Assembly: GCA_002224055.1 (NCBI GenBank) | Contig: AZLU01000154.1 | Location: 1 to 43,486, forward strand | Direction: 5' to 3' | DNA: 43,486 nt | Source of the DNA: Pezizomycotina sp. ARF18 | Taxonomy: Eukaryota > Ascomycota | Shown here: positions 22,115 through 32,430 of the stretch, in pieces | How positions within the stretch are numbered: position 1 is the first letter of the stretch | Layout of the letters: each line of letters begins with the position of its first letter | Position numbers and translations under genes: made by a program | Notes under the pieces: model-generated | What the model saw: only the letters and a program-made list of their open reading frames with translations | Databases searched by the model: none | What the model was told of the DNA's origin: nothing

Positions 22115-23753
22115 ATGCCCCCCAAGAGAATGACAGCAAATCCTGTCAGGCCTGCGCGATACAGGCCTGGAAAACCTTTAGCTGGCCAAGGCGATTCGGA
22201 TTCTGATCCGACGAGGAAGAACAAGAAGAGGATCAAGGTAGCGAAGCAGAGGATGATGGAAAAGGTCCCGTAACAGCGCAAAGACAGCCAGCGGTGATTT
22301 CCTCAAGTCTGAAGAAGGTTGACCTGAATAAAAGGTTTGAGGCGCAACCAGGCGATAACCGTGATGTAGAGTCAGAGTCCGGAAGCATCGCAGGAGGATG
22401 ATGCGGTGGAGAAGCCGTCGAAGCAAATATCCAATGATTACGAGGAATCTGAAGAGGAGGAAGACTCCGATGATTCTGACGAGGAGTCCTCGGAGGAAGA
22501 AGCTCCAAAGAGAGTGCTTTTACGACCGACCTTTATCCAAAATCGAAACGGAAGGCGAACGGAGCTTCGGAAAAGACTACGGACGTGTTAGGGCCTCTTC
22601 TGAATCCGCGGTAGATGTAGCGCAGCGTAAATCTGAAGCTCAAGCAGTAGTTGAGGAGCAAATTCGCAAGGACGCTGAAGCGAAAGCCGCTGCCAGAAAG
22701 GGCTGGGACGACGATACACATACCAAGAACCGCCTGACGATACGGACGATTTGGATCCTGCGGCCGAAAAAGCAGCATGGAAACTGCGAGAGCTATTACG
22801 AATAAAGCGTGAAAGGGATGCAATCGAAAAAATGGAAAAGGAAGAGAAGAGATAGAACGACGGAGAAATATGAACGAGGCGGAACGGCTCAAAGAAGACC
22901 TGGAATACGTCAAAAAGCAACGTGAGGACGCAAAAGGATTCTCGCGGAAAAATGAATTTCATGCAGAAGTACTATCATAAAGGCGCGTTTTACCTCGACG
23001 AAAGCGAGGTTCTAAAGAGGGATTATAGCACAGCTAAAGTCCAAGATGACGTCTCGAATCGAGAATCGCTCCCGAAGGCGTTGCAAGTAAGATCGATGGA
23101 CCAATTAGGGAAAAGAGGCAGGACAAAATGGACACATCTAGCTGCAGAAGATACGACTCAAATCGGAAAGGACTATGACAGGCCCTTTTCCAACAAGAAA
23201 CCTAGTAAATTTGAGGCTACCCCAGGTATGAAGGATGAAAGGTTCCTCAACAAGATACGGGAGAAAAGAGCACTTGAAGGGGAGAAAAGGTGGAAGCAGA
23301 TATCAAAAATGCTCCACGAGGTCCAGCCATCGGACAGCCGTCGAGACAAGATGAGAGACATGCACGACTCGGATAAGAGGTCAGACCGAGACGATAGGTA
23401 CCGTCCCGGCTCAGACTTTACTGATGAAGGCCGTCGCGACAGAAACCGTGAACGCTATCGTGAGAGAGATCGGGATCGACATTTTGGGAGGACAGAGATA
23501 GGGAGAGGGACATAGATCGAGATAGAGACCGTGACAGAGATCGAAGAGCAAGAAACAGGGATAGAGTAGAAAAAGGCAATGCGACTACTCGAGACACGAT
23601 CGAAGCGACCGCACCCGACGTCGAGGTGATGAGAGGTCATCAAGCCCTCGGCGAAGGGATCACGATACAGACATTATCGAGACAGGGATCGAGAACCGAA
23701 ACGGACGACGGCCGAACAAACGGCGTGGAAAGAGAAGAAAGCTAGACGACTGA
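22115..23753 (+). CDS. MFAP1/Spp381-like pre-mRNA splicing factor
   Basis: MFAP1 is a component of the spliceosomal B complex associated with the tri-snRNP; yeast Spp381 is its counterpart. The N-terminus MPPKRMTANPVRPARYRPG is followed by acidic, Ser-rich stretches (EESEEEEDSDDSDEESSEEE), RPTFIQNRNGR, a charged helical region (AQAVVEEQIRKDAEAKAA, KLRELLRIKRERDAIEK), then the family signature MNFMQKYYHKGAFYLDE, KRDYSTAKV, LPKALQVRSMDQLGKRG, RTKWTHLAAEDTTQIGKDYD. This fungal version has a long Arg-Asp/Glu repeat tail (RDRNRERYRERDRDR and following) that the human protein lacks. Frame changes are numerous. The stop depends on the frame chosen in the tail: 23745, 23753 or 23812 are all possible, the last preserving the RD-rich reading best. 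The family call rests on the central block and is firm. Confidence 0.85.
23393..23620 (+). repeat. Arg-Asp/Arg-Glu-rich coding repeat in MFAP1-like gene
   Basis: Imperfect hexanucleotide units (such as AGAGAT and CGAGAC) encode alternating Arg-Asp/Glu dipeptides. Such RD/RE tracts are common in spliceosomal proteins. The repeat is also where the reading frame is hardest to fix. Confidence 0.7.
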
Positions 23754-24098
23754 AGTTTCTCGGCTTGTCGCATCATCATACATCCTCTTATATCATCTAT
23801 GTATTCATTTAAGCATTGTTCGTGTTCAAGCGGTGAATTGTTAGTATGCTTCACAGAACGACGGCATATTGAAGGCGACACTGTAAGATAGCGATCTGAT
23901 ATTCATTTTTATCTTAAACTCCTTTTACAGAACCTCAAGCGTGAAGAATATATGCGTGCGCACGGGAACTTTCAAAGCAAGGTAGAGGTAAAAAATAGTA
24001 GTATAGAACGCAGCCGTAACCTAGCACATACATTTCCCAGCAAATGTAAACGCCTCGCCCAATAAATGCAATTTCAAACATGAACGCCGCGAAGTTTC

Positions 24099-25000
24099 TT
24101 AATTAAATCCAACCCGTAACTTTGGCCCTTGCCACAAGCGAATCTGAAGTCCCTCCGTAAGAGCCACGGGACTCACAACTCTCGATCCAAGTCCATCCAA
24201 GACAGCGCCTTCTTCATAAGCCGTCCTCTTCCTAGGTGGCGGCCTTAGAGCTTCCCGTTCTAATACACTGGCTCGAACTTGATCAGGAAAACAGTCTTCC
24301 CGGGCCACATCTCCGTCCCAACAGTATGAGCTGTTACTTTCGCGGGGGAAAGCGCTCCCGTCGAGGACAGCTTCGATAATCCCCGCAATGAAAGCACCGC
24401 AATTCAAATGGCTCATCTCTTTCGGAACGAAATGTATGAATTCACCATCGGTCGTTGTCAGATATCATGTATTCATCTTCATTATCGCGGGACTTTTCTA
24501 ACGCATCGGCGGTCTTTGCAAATATGGCGCGGTACAGCGGCCCGTAGATGAACTGCATAATCGTTAAAATTTCGAGTCTCTTCTCTTCGCAGTCCGACAT
24601 CGCGCCAGAGCAGCGCTCGAGCATACGCTGCCCGACAGAATATCCAAAGATTTAGACTATATGTATTGATAACCAAAAAACCGTGAGCATATGATATATC
24701 TTGGTGTCAAATGTCAAAAGAAAATTGATTGCACAGCAAATTTGAAAAATGTATCAACCAAGAGGCACCTACCGTTTCTCGAGGTCCTGAATACGGATAC
24801 CCGCTTTTGCGCGTACTAACATTTCGCAACAAAAAGCGAAAGCGCTCTTGCTCAGCTCGGCGGTTTGGTAACGGTTCAAGTGCCTGTCGTAGATTGTTTT
24901 TCGAGCTGCGAATAACGAAAGTTTGCCGAATTCGAGGTAAGGGGTTCGACTTGGTCGGCGGGGATGAGCCATAAGCTGAGGCACCGGGATCTCGCTGCAT
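24099..25000 (-). CDS. TRS31: TRAPP complex subunit Trs31/TRAPPC5
   Basis: A Bet3-family core subunit of TRAPP, the Ypt1/Rab1 guanine nucleotide exchange and tethering complex at the Golgi. The start MQRDPGASAYGSSPPTKSN precedes the conserved core: LSKSAFAFCCEMLVRAKAG, IRIQDLEKR, then after an intron (24657-24772) GYSVGQRMLER, EKRLEILTIMQFIYGPLY, RAIFAKTADALEKSRDNED, EYMISDND and, after a frame change, MSHLNCGAFIAGIIEAVLDG. The GYxVGQRMLE and EYMISDN blocks are diagnostic. The protein ends VLEREALRPPPRKR and then an unusual extension to the stop at 24099. Frameshifts fall near 24440 and in the N-terminal helix (about 24845). A single poly(T) tract lies about 180 bp upstream. Confidence 0.88.
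24657..24772 (-). other. TRS31: Intron of TRS31
   Basis: GTAGGT donor after QDLEKR and ATAG acceptor shortly before the GYSVGQRM block. 116 nt. Confidence 0.65.
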
Positions 25001-25845
25001 TTTATAGACTTTGCGTAGGAAGATAACTTAGTAGTTAAATAGGGAAAAGTGAAAGAGGGTCAGCAAGGAGGGTTTAATGCGGTGTTGATCGATACTTTTG
25101 AGAAATGGTTTTTTCGAGAATCTCTACAGTGCCAAGAACGATCTATTTATTATACATAAATTCCACCAAAACGAAACCTTTTTTTTTTTTTTTTTTTAAC
25201 TTTCATTATCATATAGTGATGTATTTTTCTACATTCTGCAGCCGAACATATTATCCGATCGGATATCAATTGTCCCCTAGTCATTAGCAGGCGTTGGATA
25301 TGCTGGATTGTACTCTAAAATAGAGGATCAAAAAAGCCTCTTTACATATATATATCTCCTTCGAACCGCTTTTATCGGACGTAATTGTCGAATCAAAGAG
25401 ATAAACCAGATATTGGTGCGATATTAGTATACTTTTTAATATTATTGAGAAGCTCCTTGTCAAATTTGAGAAAGTCGAATACTAGCCTAACCTAACTGCC
25501 CCCAGAAGACAGGTTAAAAATACAGATAAGACGGTTGATAAAACCGAGATCTTAAGCTGTAGCCCAGTGAATAGAACTGTTGCATCGTCCCATCTTCTGG
25601 TGGAATTAGCACTACTGCTAGAGGTATTCTTGCGACTGTTGCAAGCAAAAAAAGATTCAAAAGAAATACGAATACGCCGTAGAATATATATAATATGTAC
25701 AGGTACCGCGGAAAACATTCTGCGTTGGATCGTGTTGGATTATTGTTGTTTTCCGGTATATAAGAGATACGTTGACCCATTTTCGTCTCGTATCAAGTTT
25801 AGCCTTCTCGCTGGAATGACGACATCGCGCAACGAAAATTTGTTA
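25001..25845. other. Intergenic region upstream of TRS31
   Basis: About 850 bp with a T17 tract near 25181-25198 and no recognised gene. It serves as the TRS31 5' region and the 3' region of the small membrane-protein gene. Confidence 0.45.
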
Positions 25846-26350
25846 TCACTGTGACGATTCGAGTTCCTTCTGCCTCTCCGCTGCCCGTGCCGTTTGGCCA
25901 ACAGTGTGTCCTTCCTTTCATTTAGGATTTTCAGCTGCCGTTCCTCAACACCTTCCAGCCAGTAGCCGACCCCCGCAGCGACGGCACCGTAGAATGGATA
26001 GCCCCAAAGCTTGTCTCTTGCAAACGGTCGGTAGTTTTGCATGCTGAGCTGCATCCATCTGGCGGCAAAGCCTGTGTATCAAGGATCGGGGTCAGTAGAG
26101 ATCCACGCATTTGAAAATCTAAGAAGGAGCAAAGGACGTGAAAAAAAAAAATGGCAATCCGTGACGAAAGAGCTTGATCTATGTGAGTATCGTGAACGAA
26201 CCGAAGAGAGAACACAAAGCCAAGTTGCCAATTGCCATTGCCGCTTGTATATCCCCGCAGGCGCCCGTATGCGTCCTTGTAGTATGTACTCGTCCGTAGA
26301 ATTGATGCGAAGGCGATCGAAGGGGTACGTCGTAGGAGGGGTTTGTCAGA
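25846..26350 (-). CDS. Small, probably mitochondrial membrane protein, family not assigned
   Basis: The last exon (25846-26071) reads GFAARWMQLSMQNYRPFARD then KLWGYPFYGAVAAGVGYWLE and GVEERQLKILNERKDTLLAKR; one lost base later the frame gives RAAERQKELESSQ and a stop at 25846. It has one clear membrane segment followed by a charged helix, the layout of several complex I accessory subunits of the B-type (MNLL or B15 like), but I cannot assign it. Upstream, after an acceptor at 26072, a plausible second hydrophobic segment (AAMAIGNLALCSLFGSFTIL) lies at about 26185-26250, so the whole protein may have two membrane spans. The start is not determined; 26350 is a guess. Only the last exon is well supported. 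Confidence 0.55.
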
Positions 26351-26952
26351 AAACTTGATGGATGAAATGGATGTACTTTGGGGAATTGGAGGTTCTGTAT
26401 GAGACAGAGCCAATAGCAATTAAATTGATTTAAAACTGGAGTAGTAAGTCTTGGCACAAAAAATACTGCGGGCAAGTAATGATACATTTCAATGATTATT
26501 ATTATTATTGAGGTAACAAGACCTTACCTTTGACAGCACGGGATTAGAACATAAATTATTTTAGACGAATTTCAACACTTTAAACTAACTTCGTTCACAA
26601 GGATGCTGCTGGATGGAAAGGGCCTTATTTACAATTGATATAATGATGTTAGGGTGTATAGATTAATACTTAAATATGCTTCAGGTGATTTTGCACTCGC
26701 TGTATTGACTTGAAATTCCCCCAATTTAGCTTTTACAAGCAAAAAAAAAAAAAAATAAATAAAAAAAAAATTTCACGGCTTGTAAAGCAGTGTCCTTAAA
26801 CACCTGAAGTCAACGGAATGACAGAGCTAGATGGTTTTTCTGTCACCGTTCTACCAATAGTATCGTTATTCAGAGAGATCGACAGATAGTTCTGCCAGAA
26901 GAGAAGGGGAAATATGTTGTCGAAACATTTTCTCTCTAGGGTTTGGAATTGA

Positions 26953-27412
26953 TCAGTTCGTCGTCGCGATGATAACAACGCTGTCGCCTCTGACGAAGAG
27001 CATTTCTGAAGACTTCTTGATTGTCTGTACGGATTGTAGTTAGATATAGCTCCAGGTGAAGCTTAAACGAATATGATTTTTCCCTCCCAGAGATAGAACT
27101 ACTGCTCACCTTTACGGCCTCCCCATCATCTTCCTCGTCATCTCCTACCACGTAGACGGTTTCTTCTACGTCCCCCAGACCAAATTACAATGCGAGTCAT
27201 AAGCCTAAAAAGGTCCAAGTCAGTTATGATCAGCCATATTTCGTATAAAGTAATAGCAAAAATAATGTGAAGAAAGGTTTGTACGTACGTGTAGTCGGCC
27301 CCGCAGCTCACGATCCCCGGAGCTTCACGAATACCTTCTCGTCGAGCGATAACCGTACCAAATCGAGAGGCTCGGACACGGCGTTGGCTGTGGTATCGTC
27401 AGCGTCTGCCAT
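26953..27412 (-). CDS. LSM3: U6 snRNA-associated Sm-like protein LSm3
   Basis: A subunit of the Lsm2-8 ring that binds the U6 snRNA 3' end and of the Lsm1-7 ring in mRNA decay. Exon 1 (27289-27412) reads MADADDTTANAVSEPLDLVR then LSLDEKVFVKLRG and, after a frame change, DRELRGRLH. Exon 2 reads AYDSHCNLV then, after a second frame change, GDVEETVYVVGDDEEDD. Exon 3 (26953-27024) gives TIKKSSEMLFVRGDSVVIIA then TTN and the stop, carrying the Sm2 RGDSVV motif. Both frame breaks are explained by lost bases: two from a G run near 27312, and one from a CC at about 27179 (GTCTGGGGGAC instead of GTCCTGGGGGAC, giving the family's NLVLGDVEET). Length about 95 residues is normal. Being essential in yeast, it is unlikely to be truly broken. 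Confidence 0.92.
27025..27109 (-). other. LSM3: Intron 2 of LSM3
   Basis: Donor GTGAGC after GAAAG-type exon end (EAVK) and acceptor GTACAG before ACAATCAAGAAG join EAVK to TIKKSSEMLF. 85 nt. Confidence 0.8.
27205..27288 (-). other. LSM3: Intron 1 of LSM3
   Basis: Donor GTACGTAC after GRLH and acceptor TTTTAG before GCTTATGACTCG give GRLH-AYDSHCNLV, as in the family. A branch-like AACTGAC lies upstream of the acceptor. 84 nt. Confidence 0.85.
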
Positions 27413-27805
27413 ATTTTGTGAATGCTAAATGTCGCCGCGGATGAAGGAAGAAAGTGCCTTGTTCAATTCGTAGTTTTTTTTTTTTTTTTTCTTGGTTTAG
27501 CTGCTGAGGAATGAATGGTGAAATAAGTAACACATTGTGGTCGCAGTCGGGAGACACAAAGAGCTATAGTATAGCTCCTAAGCCCCAACTTCTTTTTTTT
27601 ATTTTTTTTTTTTTTTGGGCCGCACCAAAAAAAAAAAAAAAAAAAAAGAAAAGAAAAAAATTTGGCTGCTGCCACTGCTGTAGTTTTTTTTTTTTTTTTT
27701 TTTTTTTGGGGGGGGGGGGGAGATCTTGGCACTATCTAAACAAAATTAGAGCTTCCCGAACACCTTTAATTGAAACCACACTCGGTTTCTCGGGGAGAAA
27801 TAAGA
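27413..27805. promoter_or_regulatory. Divergent promoter LSM3 / uL15m with homopolymer blocks
   Basis: About 390 bp between divergent starts. It contains T18 (about 27473-27491), a T-rich block (27593-27616), A22 (27627-27649), T24 (27684-27707) and G13 (27708-27720). The tracts are of both polarities. Nucleosome exclusion is a reasonable guess at their role. Confidence 0.5.
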
Positions 27806-28791
27806 ATGCTACGGCCACCAAACCCAGCGATTGCGACCTGTCGCACGCTAATATCGTTGCCAATCGCCGCTAGATCCGCTCTGCTGCCGTCGAAATATCA
27901 ATTGCCTTCTTACCTATTGGGCAATGTCGCTTTGCATCCATACTAGGGACTCTCAAAGACCTACCGACTGCTTGGAGAAACAAGAAGCGGGTCGGTCGCG
28001 GCCCTTCCTCGGGAAAAGGGAAGACCGCCGGGCGCGGTCACAAAGGTCAAGGGCAGAGAGGGAAGGCGCCGAAGGCTTGAAGGCGGCAGACTCCGTACGA
28101 CGTCACCCACCCGAAAAAAGGACACGAGAAACCAACCCATTAGCAAGGCAGCTCGTGCCTCTGAACCTAGAGAAGGTACAGCAGTGGATAGATGCTGGCC
28201 GCCTGGATCCGTCGGCGGAAATTTCGTTCAAGGAGCTTCTAGATAGCCGATGCGTACATGGGATAAAGGATGGCATTAAACTACTTGCAGGTGTATGTGG
28301 ACCTGAAATTGTTGTTATTGGATTGGTCCACCACTCACTATCTTTTTCCACCTCACTCAGGGCAAAGAACTTTGAAAACGCCAATCAAAATATGCGTCTC
28401 AAGGGCGTCCAAGAAGCTATCAAATCTGTAGAAGCAGCAGAGGAGAGATTGTTACTAGATTTTTACAAGGCAGAGTATGTCATCACCTTCTGGTGTAATT
28501 TTTATGGAGAAAAGCGTCCGCTAACAAAGAACGTCATATGTAGGTATCCTCATGATAACGCACCCACAATACTTCAAGGAAGGCCAACGCCTCCCAGATG
28601 CGCTATCCAGGAAGGATCAGGAATACTACGCGATCCGGAACATCGTGGATATCTTTCCCATACACTGAAGAAAAGGAGAGTCTCCAAGCTTGCTCTGGAA
28701 GAACAAGTTCAACGCGGCATATTTCCGGAAGAGAAGCGAGCAGCAACAGCGACAGAAATCTGGTCTTGGAGAGAGCGAAAGATTATTCTAA
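27806..28791 (+). CDS. MRPL10: Mitochondrial large-subunit ribosomal protein uL15m
   Basis: Mitochondrial homologue of bacterial L15. The start at 27806 gives an uncharged-acid-free, Arg/Ser/Leu-rich presequence ([19 protein letters not shown]). After a frame change near 27941 comes [20 protein letters not shown], then [20 protein letters not shown], the L15 signature. Another frame change leads to [40 protein letters not shown], then an intron (28291-28360), then [12 protein letters not shown] and [12 protein letters not shown]. The C-terminal extension ([35 protein letters not shown]) is fungal; the stop at 28791 fits the frame of that extension. At least five frame changes, and possibly a further intron near 28475-28550, so the exon map is approximate. 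Confidence 0.85.
28291..28360 (+). other. MRPL10: Intron in uL15m gene
   Basis: GTGTATGT donor after KLLA and CACTCAG acceptor before GGCAAAGAAC restore the LLA-GK-EL-KTPI order of the family. 70 nt. Confidence 0.6.
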
Positions 28792-29350
28792 TAACTTTTC
28801 TTTCTCTGGGAAAGAAATACACTTTTCATCAGGGCGTTCTCTGGTCTCGTTTCATCGTCCCTTGTATAACTACTTGTATATTTGGATAAATATAGCGAAA
28901 GGCATCTTTTTCTTTAAATGCATACATAAATTTATATACATATATAGAAGCAACGCAAAATGCTAATATCATTACACCTTCCAAGTCCAAGCAGACGATT
29001 GGCGATATGACAAGTAAAGTTATTGAAGGTGATACTTCCCTATTTTTCTATTAGGGTATTGCCCTCTGCTTCATATTTGAGTATACTTTTTTTTCTTGGC
29101 GCAGTTCAATCTTTAAACGGCTTAATTCCTCTCTTTCTGTTCTCAAGACCATTAAAATTACTCGTGAAAAGGGTCTTCCGCGACAGTCGCTAATTTTGTC
29201 TATCTGTCGCCTCTTCCTCCGTAATATTTAGACCACTTCCCCTCAAACTTACACCTATTCATCACCTATCATCTCCTAGCTAAGCTCAATCAGTACTCTT
29301 TAGTTTTCTACGTATCACAAATCTATTGATCAATCACAGACCGTATCAGG
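28792..29350. promoter_or_regulatory. Intergenic region and PPIL2 promoter
   Basis: About 560 bp between two genes on the same strand. Contains the uL15m 3' UTR and the PPIL2 5' region. No gene was recognised. The last 150 bp are pyrimidine-rich (CT-rich leader), common upstream of fungal transcription starts. Confidence 0.45.
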
Positions 29351-31687
29351 ATGGGTAAAGGTATGGTCTAAAACCTTCCAAATTAATGTCCCATTTTTTT
29401 TTTTGTCGTCGTCGGGATCGCCTTTCGAACCTACGATGTTAACTTGCTTCTTTGTTGTGATAATGCGCAGGCTCGGATAAGCTCTACGTAAGTGTTACTA
29501 GATCTCTCTATAGCATATCCAACTACGATCGAATTAGAAGAGCGAAGGAGAAGCCGCAAAACATGATTCGAAAGTCAACCATTCGAAGAAAAAAAAAAAA
29601 TCTCTGTCGCTCGAATCGCTAACAGATGCTGCCTCCCGGCAGCAAAAAATGACAGATCACGCAAAGCGAATGGTCTGGCGTTGATGGATCGCATAGCGCC
29701 TCCAGGGCATCGTCGCCCGCAAAGACAACTTCTCCTTCCGCCGCCTCCCCTTCGACCGCTGCGCGCTGTCGCTCCTGCCCTACGAGCACCCCGTATACAC
29801 AAACGACGGAACCGTCTTCGAGCTCACGAATATCGTTCCATGGCTGAAAAAGCACGGCACTAACCCGGTAAATGGCGAGAAGATGGAGGCCAAGGACCTG
29901 CTGAAGATGACGATGGCGAAAACGAGGATGGCGAGTTTTGCGATCCGGTCACTTTCAAGGTCTTCACGGACAACACGCACATGGTCGTCGTTAAGACATC
30001 GGGCAACGTATACGCTTGGATACTATCGAAAGGTCGGTTTCTGGAAGCCTGTTGTCCCAGGATGTTTATCGGGCCTGCAATAGTTGCTGACTGGGTGTGA
30101 ACTGACAGATTAAATATCAAGCCCAAGAATTGGACAGACCTGGTTTCTGGAGAGCCGTTCACGAGAAAGGACATTATAGTTATTCAGGTAGGCTATACCT
30201 CACTCACTACGATTGGATCGTTTTCTACTTGATAAGAACTAACAACATATTTACCTAGGACCCTCAAAATGTTGCTAGCCGCAATATGTCCTCGTTCAAA
30301 TATCTTCAGGACGGAACATCGACACTCACAGAAGGTGAGTTACCTTTGCTTATCATATGAGCCGACTGTGTGGGCCTGGTTGCTAATCTTAGCTCAACAT
30401 ATCTAGAACAAGAAGCAGAGAGGGCCGACCCTCTGAACAACATAAACCTCAACGCTAGCGGATCCATGGCCAAGATCCTAGCCGCCAAAGATGCAGTCGC
30501 GAAAGCAAGGCAGCGAAAAGCAGCAAATGCGGCTCAAGGTTCAGGCTCTCTAAACCGAGCTTCGGGTTCTGGGAACGCTTCGCAAACGAAGTCATTCGTA
30601 ACCAAATCTGATGTGCCTTACAACGCTGCTAGGCATACGACAGGCAAAGCCGCTGCCTCTTTCACATCTACCTCTATAGCCGTGCACACTGGCTCCGAGA
30701 TGGCGCTGCTGACGGACGAGGAGTTCATGTTGAAGCCCAAGAGGATAAAGATCAAGGGCTACGCTCGGATATCGACAACACTAGGAAATCTCAACATTGA
30801 ATTGCATACCGACTACGCGCCGAAAGCGGTCTACAATTTTGTGAAACTTGCTCAGAAGGGGTACTATAACGGCACAAAGTTTCACAGGAATATACGAAGC
30901 TTTATGGTACGGGTTGAACCAAATCCATCTTCTTGTGGTTTAACGCGTGCGCTAACCGTAATATTCTGTATTGCTATTCTGCTTTTATTAAAACAGATAC
31001 AAGGAGGCGACCCAACTGGAACCGGCAGAGGCGGACCAGCTATTGGGGTAAAATTTCGACGACGAGCTGGACGGACCGCTCACGCATGATTCCAGAGGGG
31101 TTCTTTCCATGGCCAACAAGGGTAAAAATACGAATTCCTCGCAATTGTAAGATCTCACTCACCATTGTTTAGCAACGCGCTCAGTGATAGGTTGCATGCT
31201 GACTCTCAAATCAGTTTTATATGCTACAAAGCCTGTCCTCACCTAAACCGCAAGCACACTATCTGGGGGAAGGTTGTCGGCGGTCTCGACGTTCTCGACC
31301 GCATGGAGACAACGCCTACAGACGAGTCAGACAGACCCAAGACTGATATCGAGATCCTGGACGTGACGGTCTTCATCGATCCATTCGAGGAGTTTCAAAA
31401 GCAGAGGGTGCAAAAGGAAGAGGAGGAGAAACAGGAGGAAGAAATCAAGCAAGCAGGGGCACAGAAGACGATAAAACGACGTGGACTGGTAAGAGGCTTC
31501 GAGCGGACGGATCGTCCGCGTCAAAAGCGGCGTCATCAGCGATTGGTATTGGCAAGTACCTCAAAGCGCCACGAACGGAAGATGCACAGGAGGAAATTGT
31601 AGGCGAGGTAACCGACGAAGAGTACTACCAACAACCTGTTAAGAAGAAAGCCAAGGGAGGCAGTTTGGTAACTTTGACAATTGGTGA
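29351..31687 (+). CDS. CYP60: U-box cyclophilin, peptidyl-prolyl isomerase PPIL2/Cyp60
   Basis: A spliceosome-associated protein with an N-terminal U-box (E3 ubiquitin ligase type) and a C-terminal cyclophilin domain. Exons inferred: 29351-29360, 29471-29487, 29656-30032, 30109-30187, 30259-30334, 30407-30906, 30997-31146, 31215-31687; all seven introns are GT-AG. It begins MGKGSDKLYITQSEW. The U-box reads [77 protein letters not shown]. The linker is [39 protein letters not shown]. The cyclophilin domain has [68 protein letters not shown]. The tail GGSFGNFDNW ends at 31687. About eight small frameshifts remain after splicing, near 29700, 29925, 30017, 31040, 31056, 31480 and 31670 among others; each resolved case is a lost base in a short run. 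Confidence 0.94.
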
Positions 31688-32430
31688 ATGTCGTGACCAA
31701 AAACCCCATTTTAAACATCACTGTCTAGTTCTCCTTCTACGTTGAACCATTTTTGTCTCTTCACAACTTGTTTATTCTAAAAATCATAATGAATAGAGGG
31801 TTATTCTTGAAACGGATTTACGAAACTATATATTATGTGGATTGATTAGAGAAACCTCTATAGACTCGCGCCAGGACATCATCTTCCGCTCACTATATCT
31901 CGCACGCGGGAAAGCTGATACATACATGTATATATTTTTCGAGAAGTACTACCATTAAGATACCGCTAGCCGATGATTTCTAAGTGTTTCCCTTGTAAAA
32001 GTAATAATCGCACACTTCTTCCGCTAGGCTTATATAGTACGGAACAGGAACTAACTCGGAGGAGAACTAGAAATACGAAAAATGAAAGACGGGGAAATGG
32101 AAAGAGAAACAGCTTCAATTAAAATCGGCCATGTTTTAAAATAACGTCCTGCTTGAAGGGAAACAACATATTAAAGACAGGAACAACGAAATTATCTAAA
32201 GTACCCAAGTAGTAAAATGAAGTCATTAGGGTAAAACCTGAGATGAAAACTAAGTAGCAGTGTTTTACCCATGACCGCTTTTTGTAGAAAGGAGAAAAAT
32301 AGAGAGAGAGAAGAAAAGAAAAGAGAGAGAGACAGTCAAAACGAGAGAGTTAAAAGAGAGAGAGAAAAATAAAATTAATGGATCATGTAAACTTGCCAAC
32401 CTTCAAGCCAATTTCGTTCCCGAATCAAAA
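31688..32430. other. Convergent intergenic region
   Basis: About 740 bp between the converging PPIL2 and RhoGAP genes. AT-rich, with a purine-rich GA repeat near 32300-32368 (AGAGAGAG units). No gene recognised; both 3' UTRs lie here. Confidence 0.5.
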
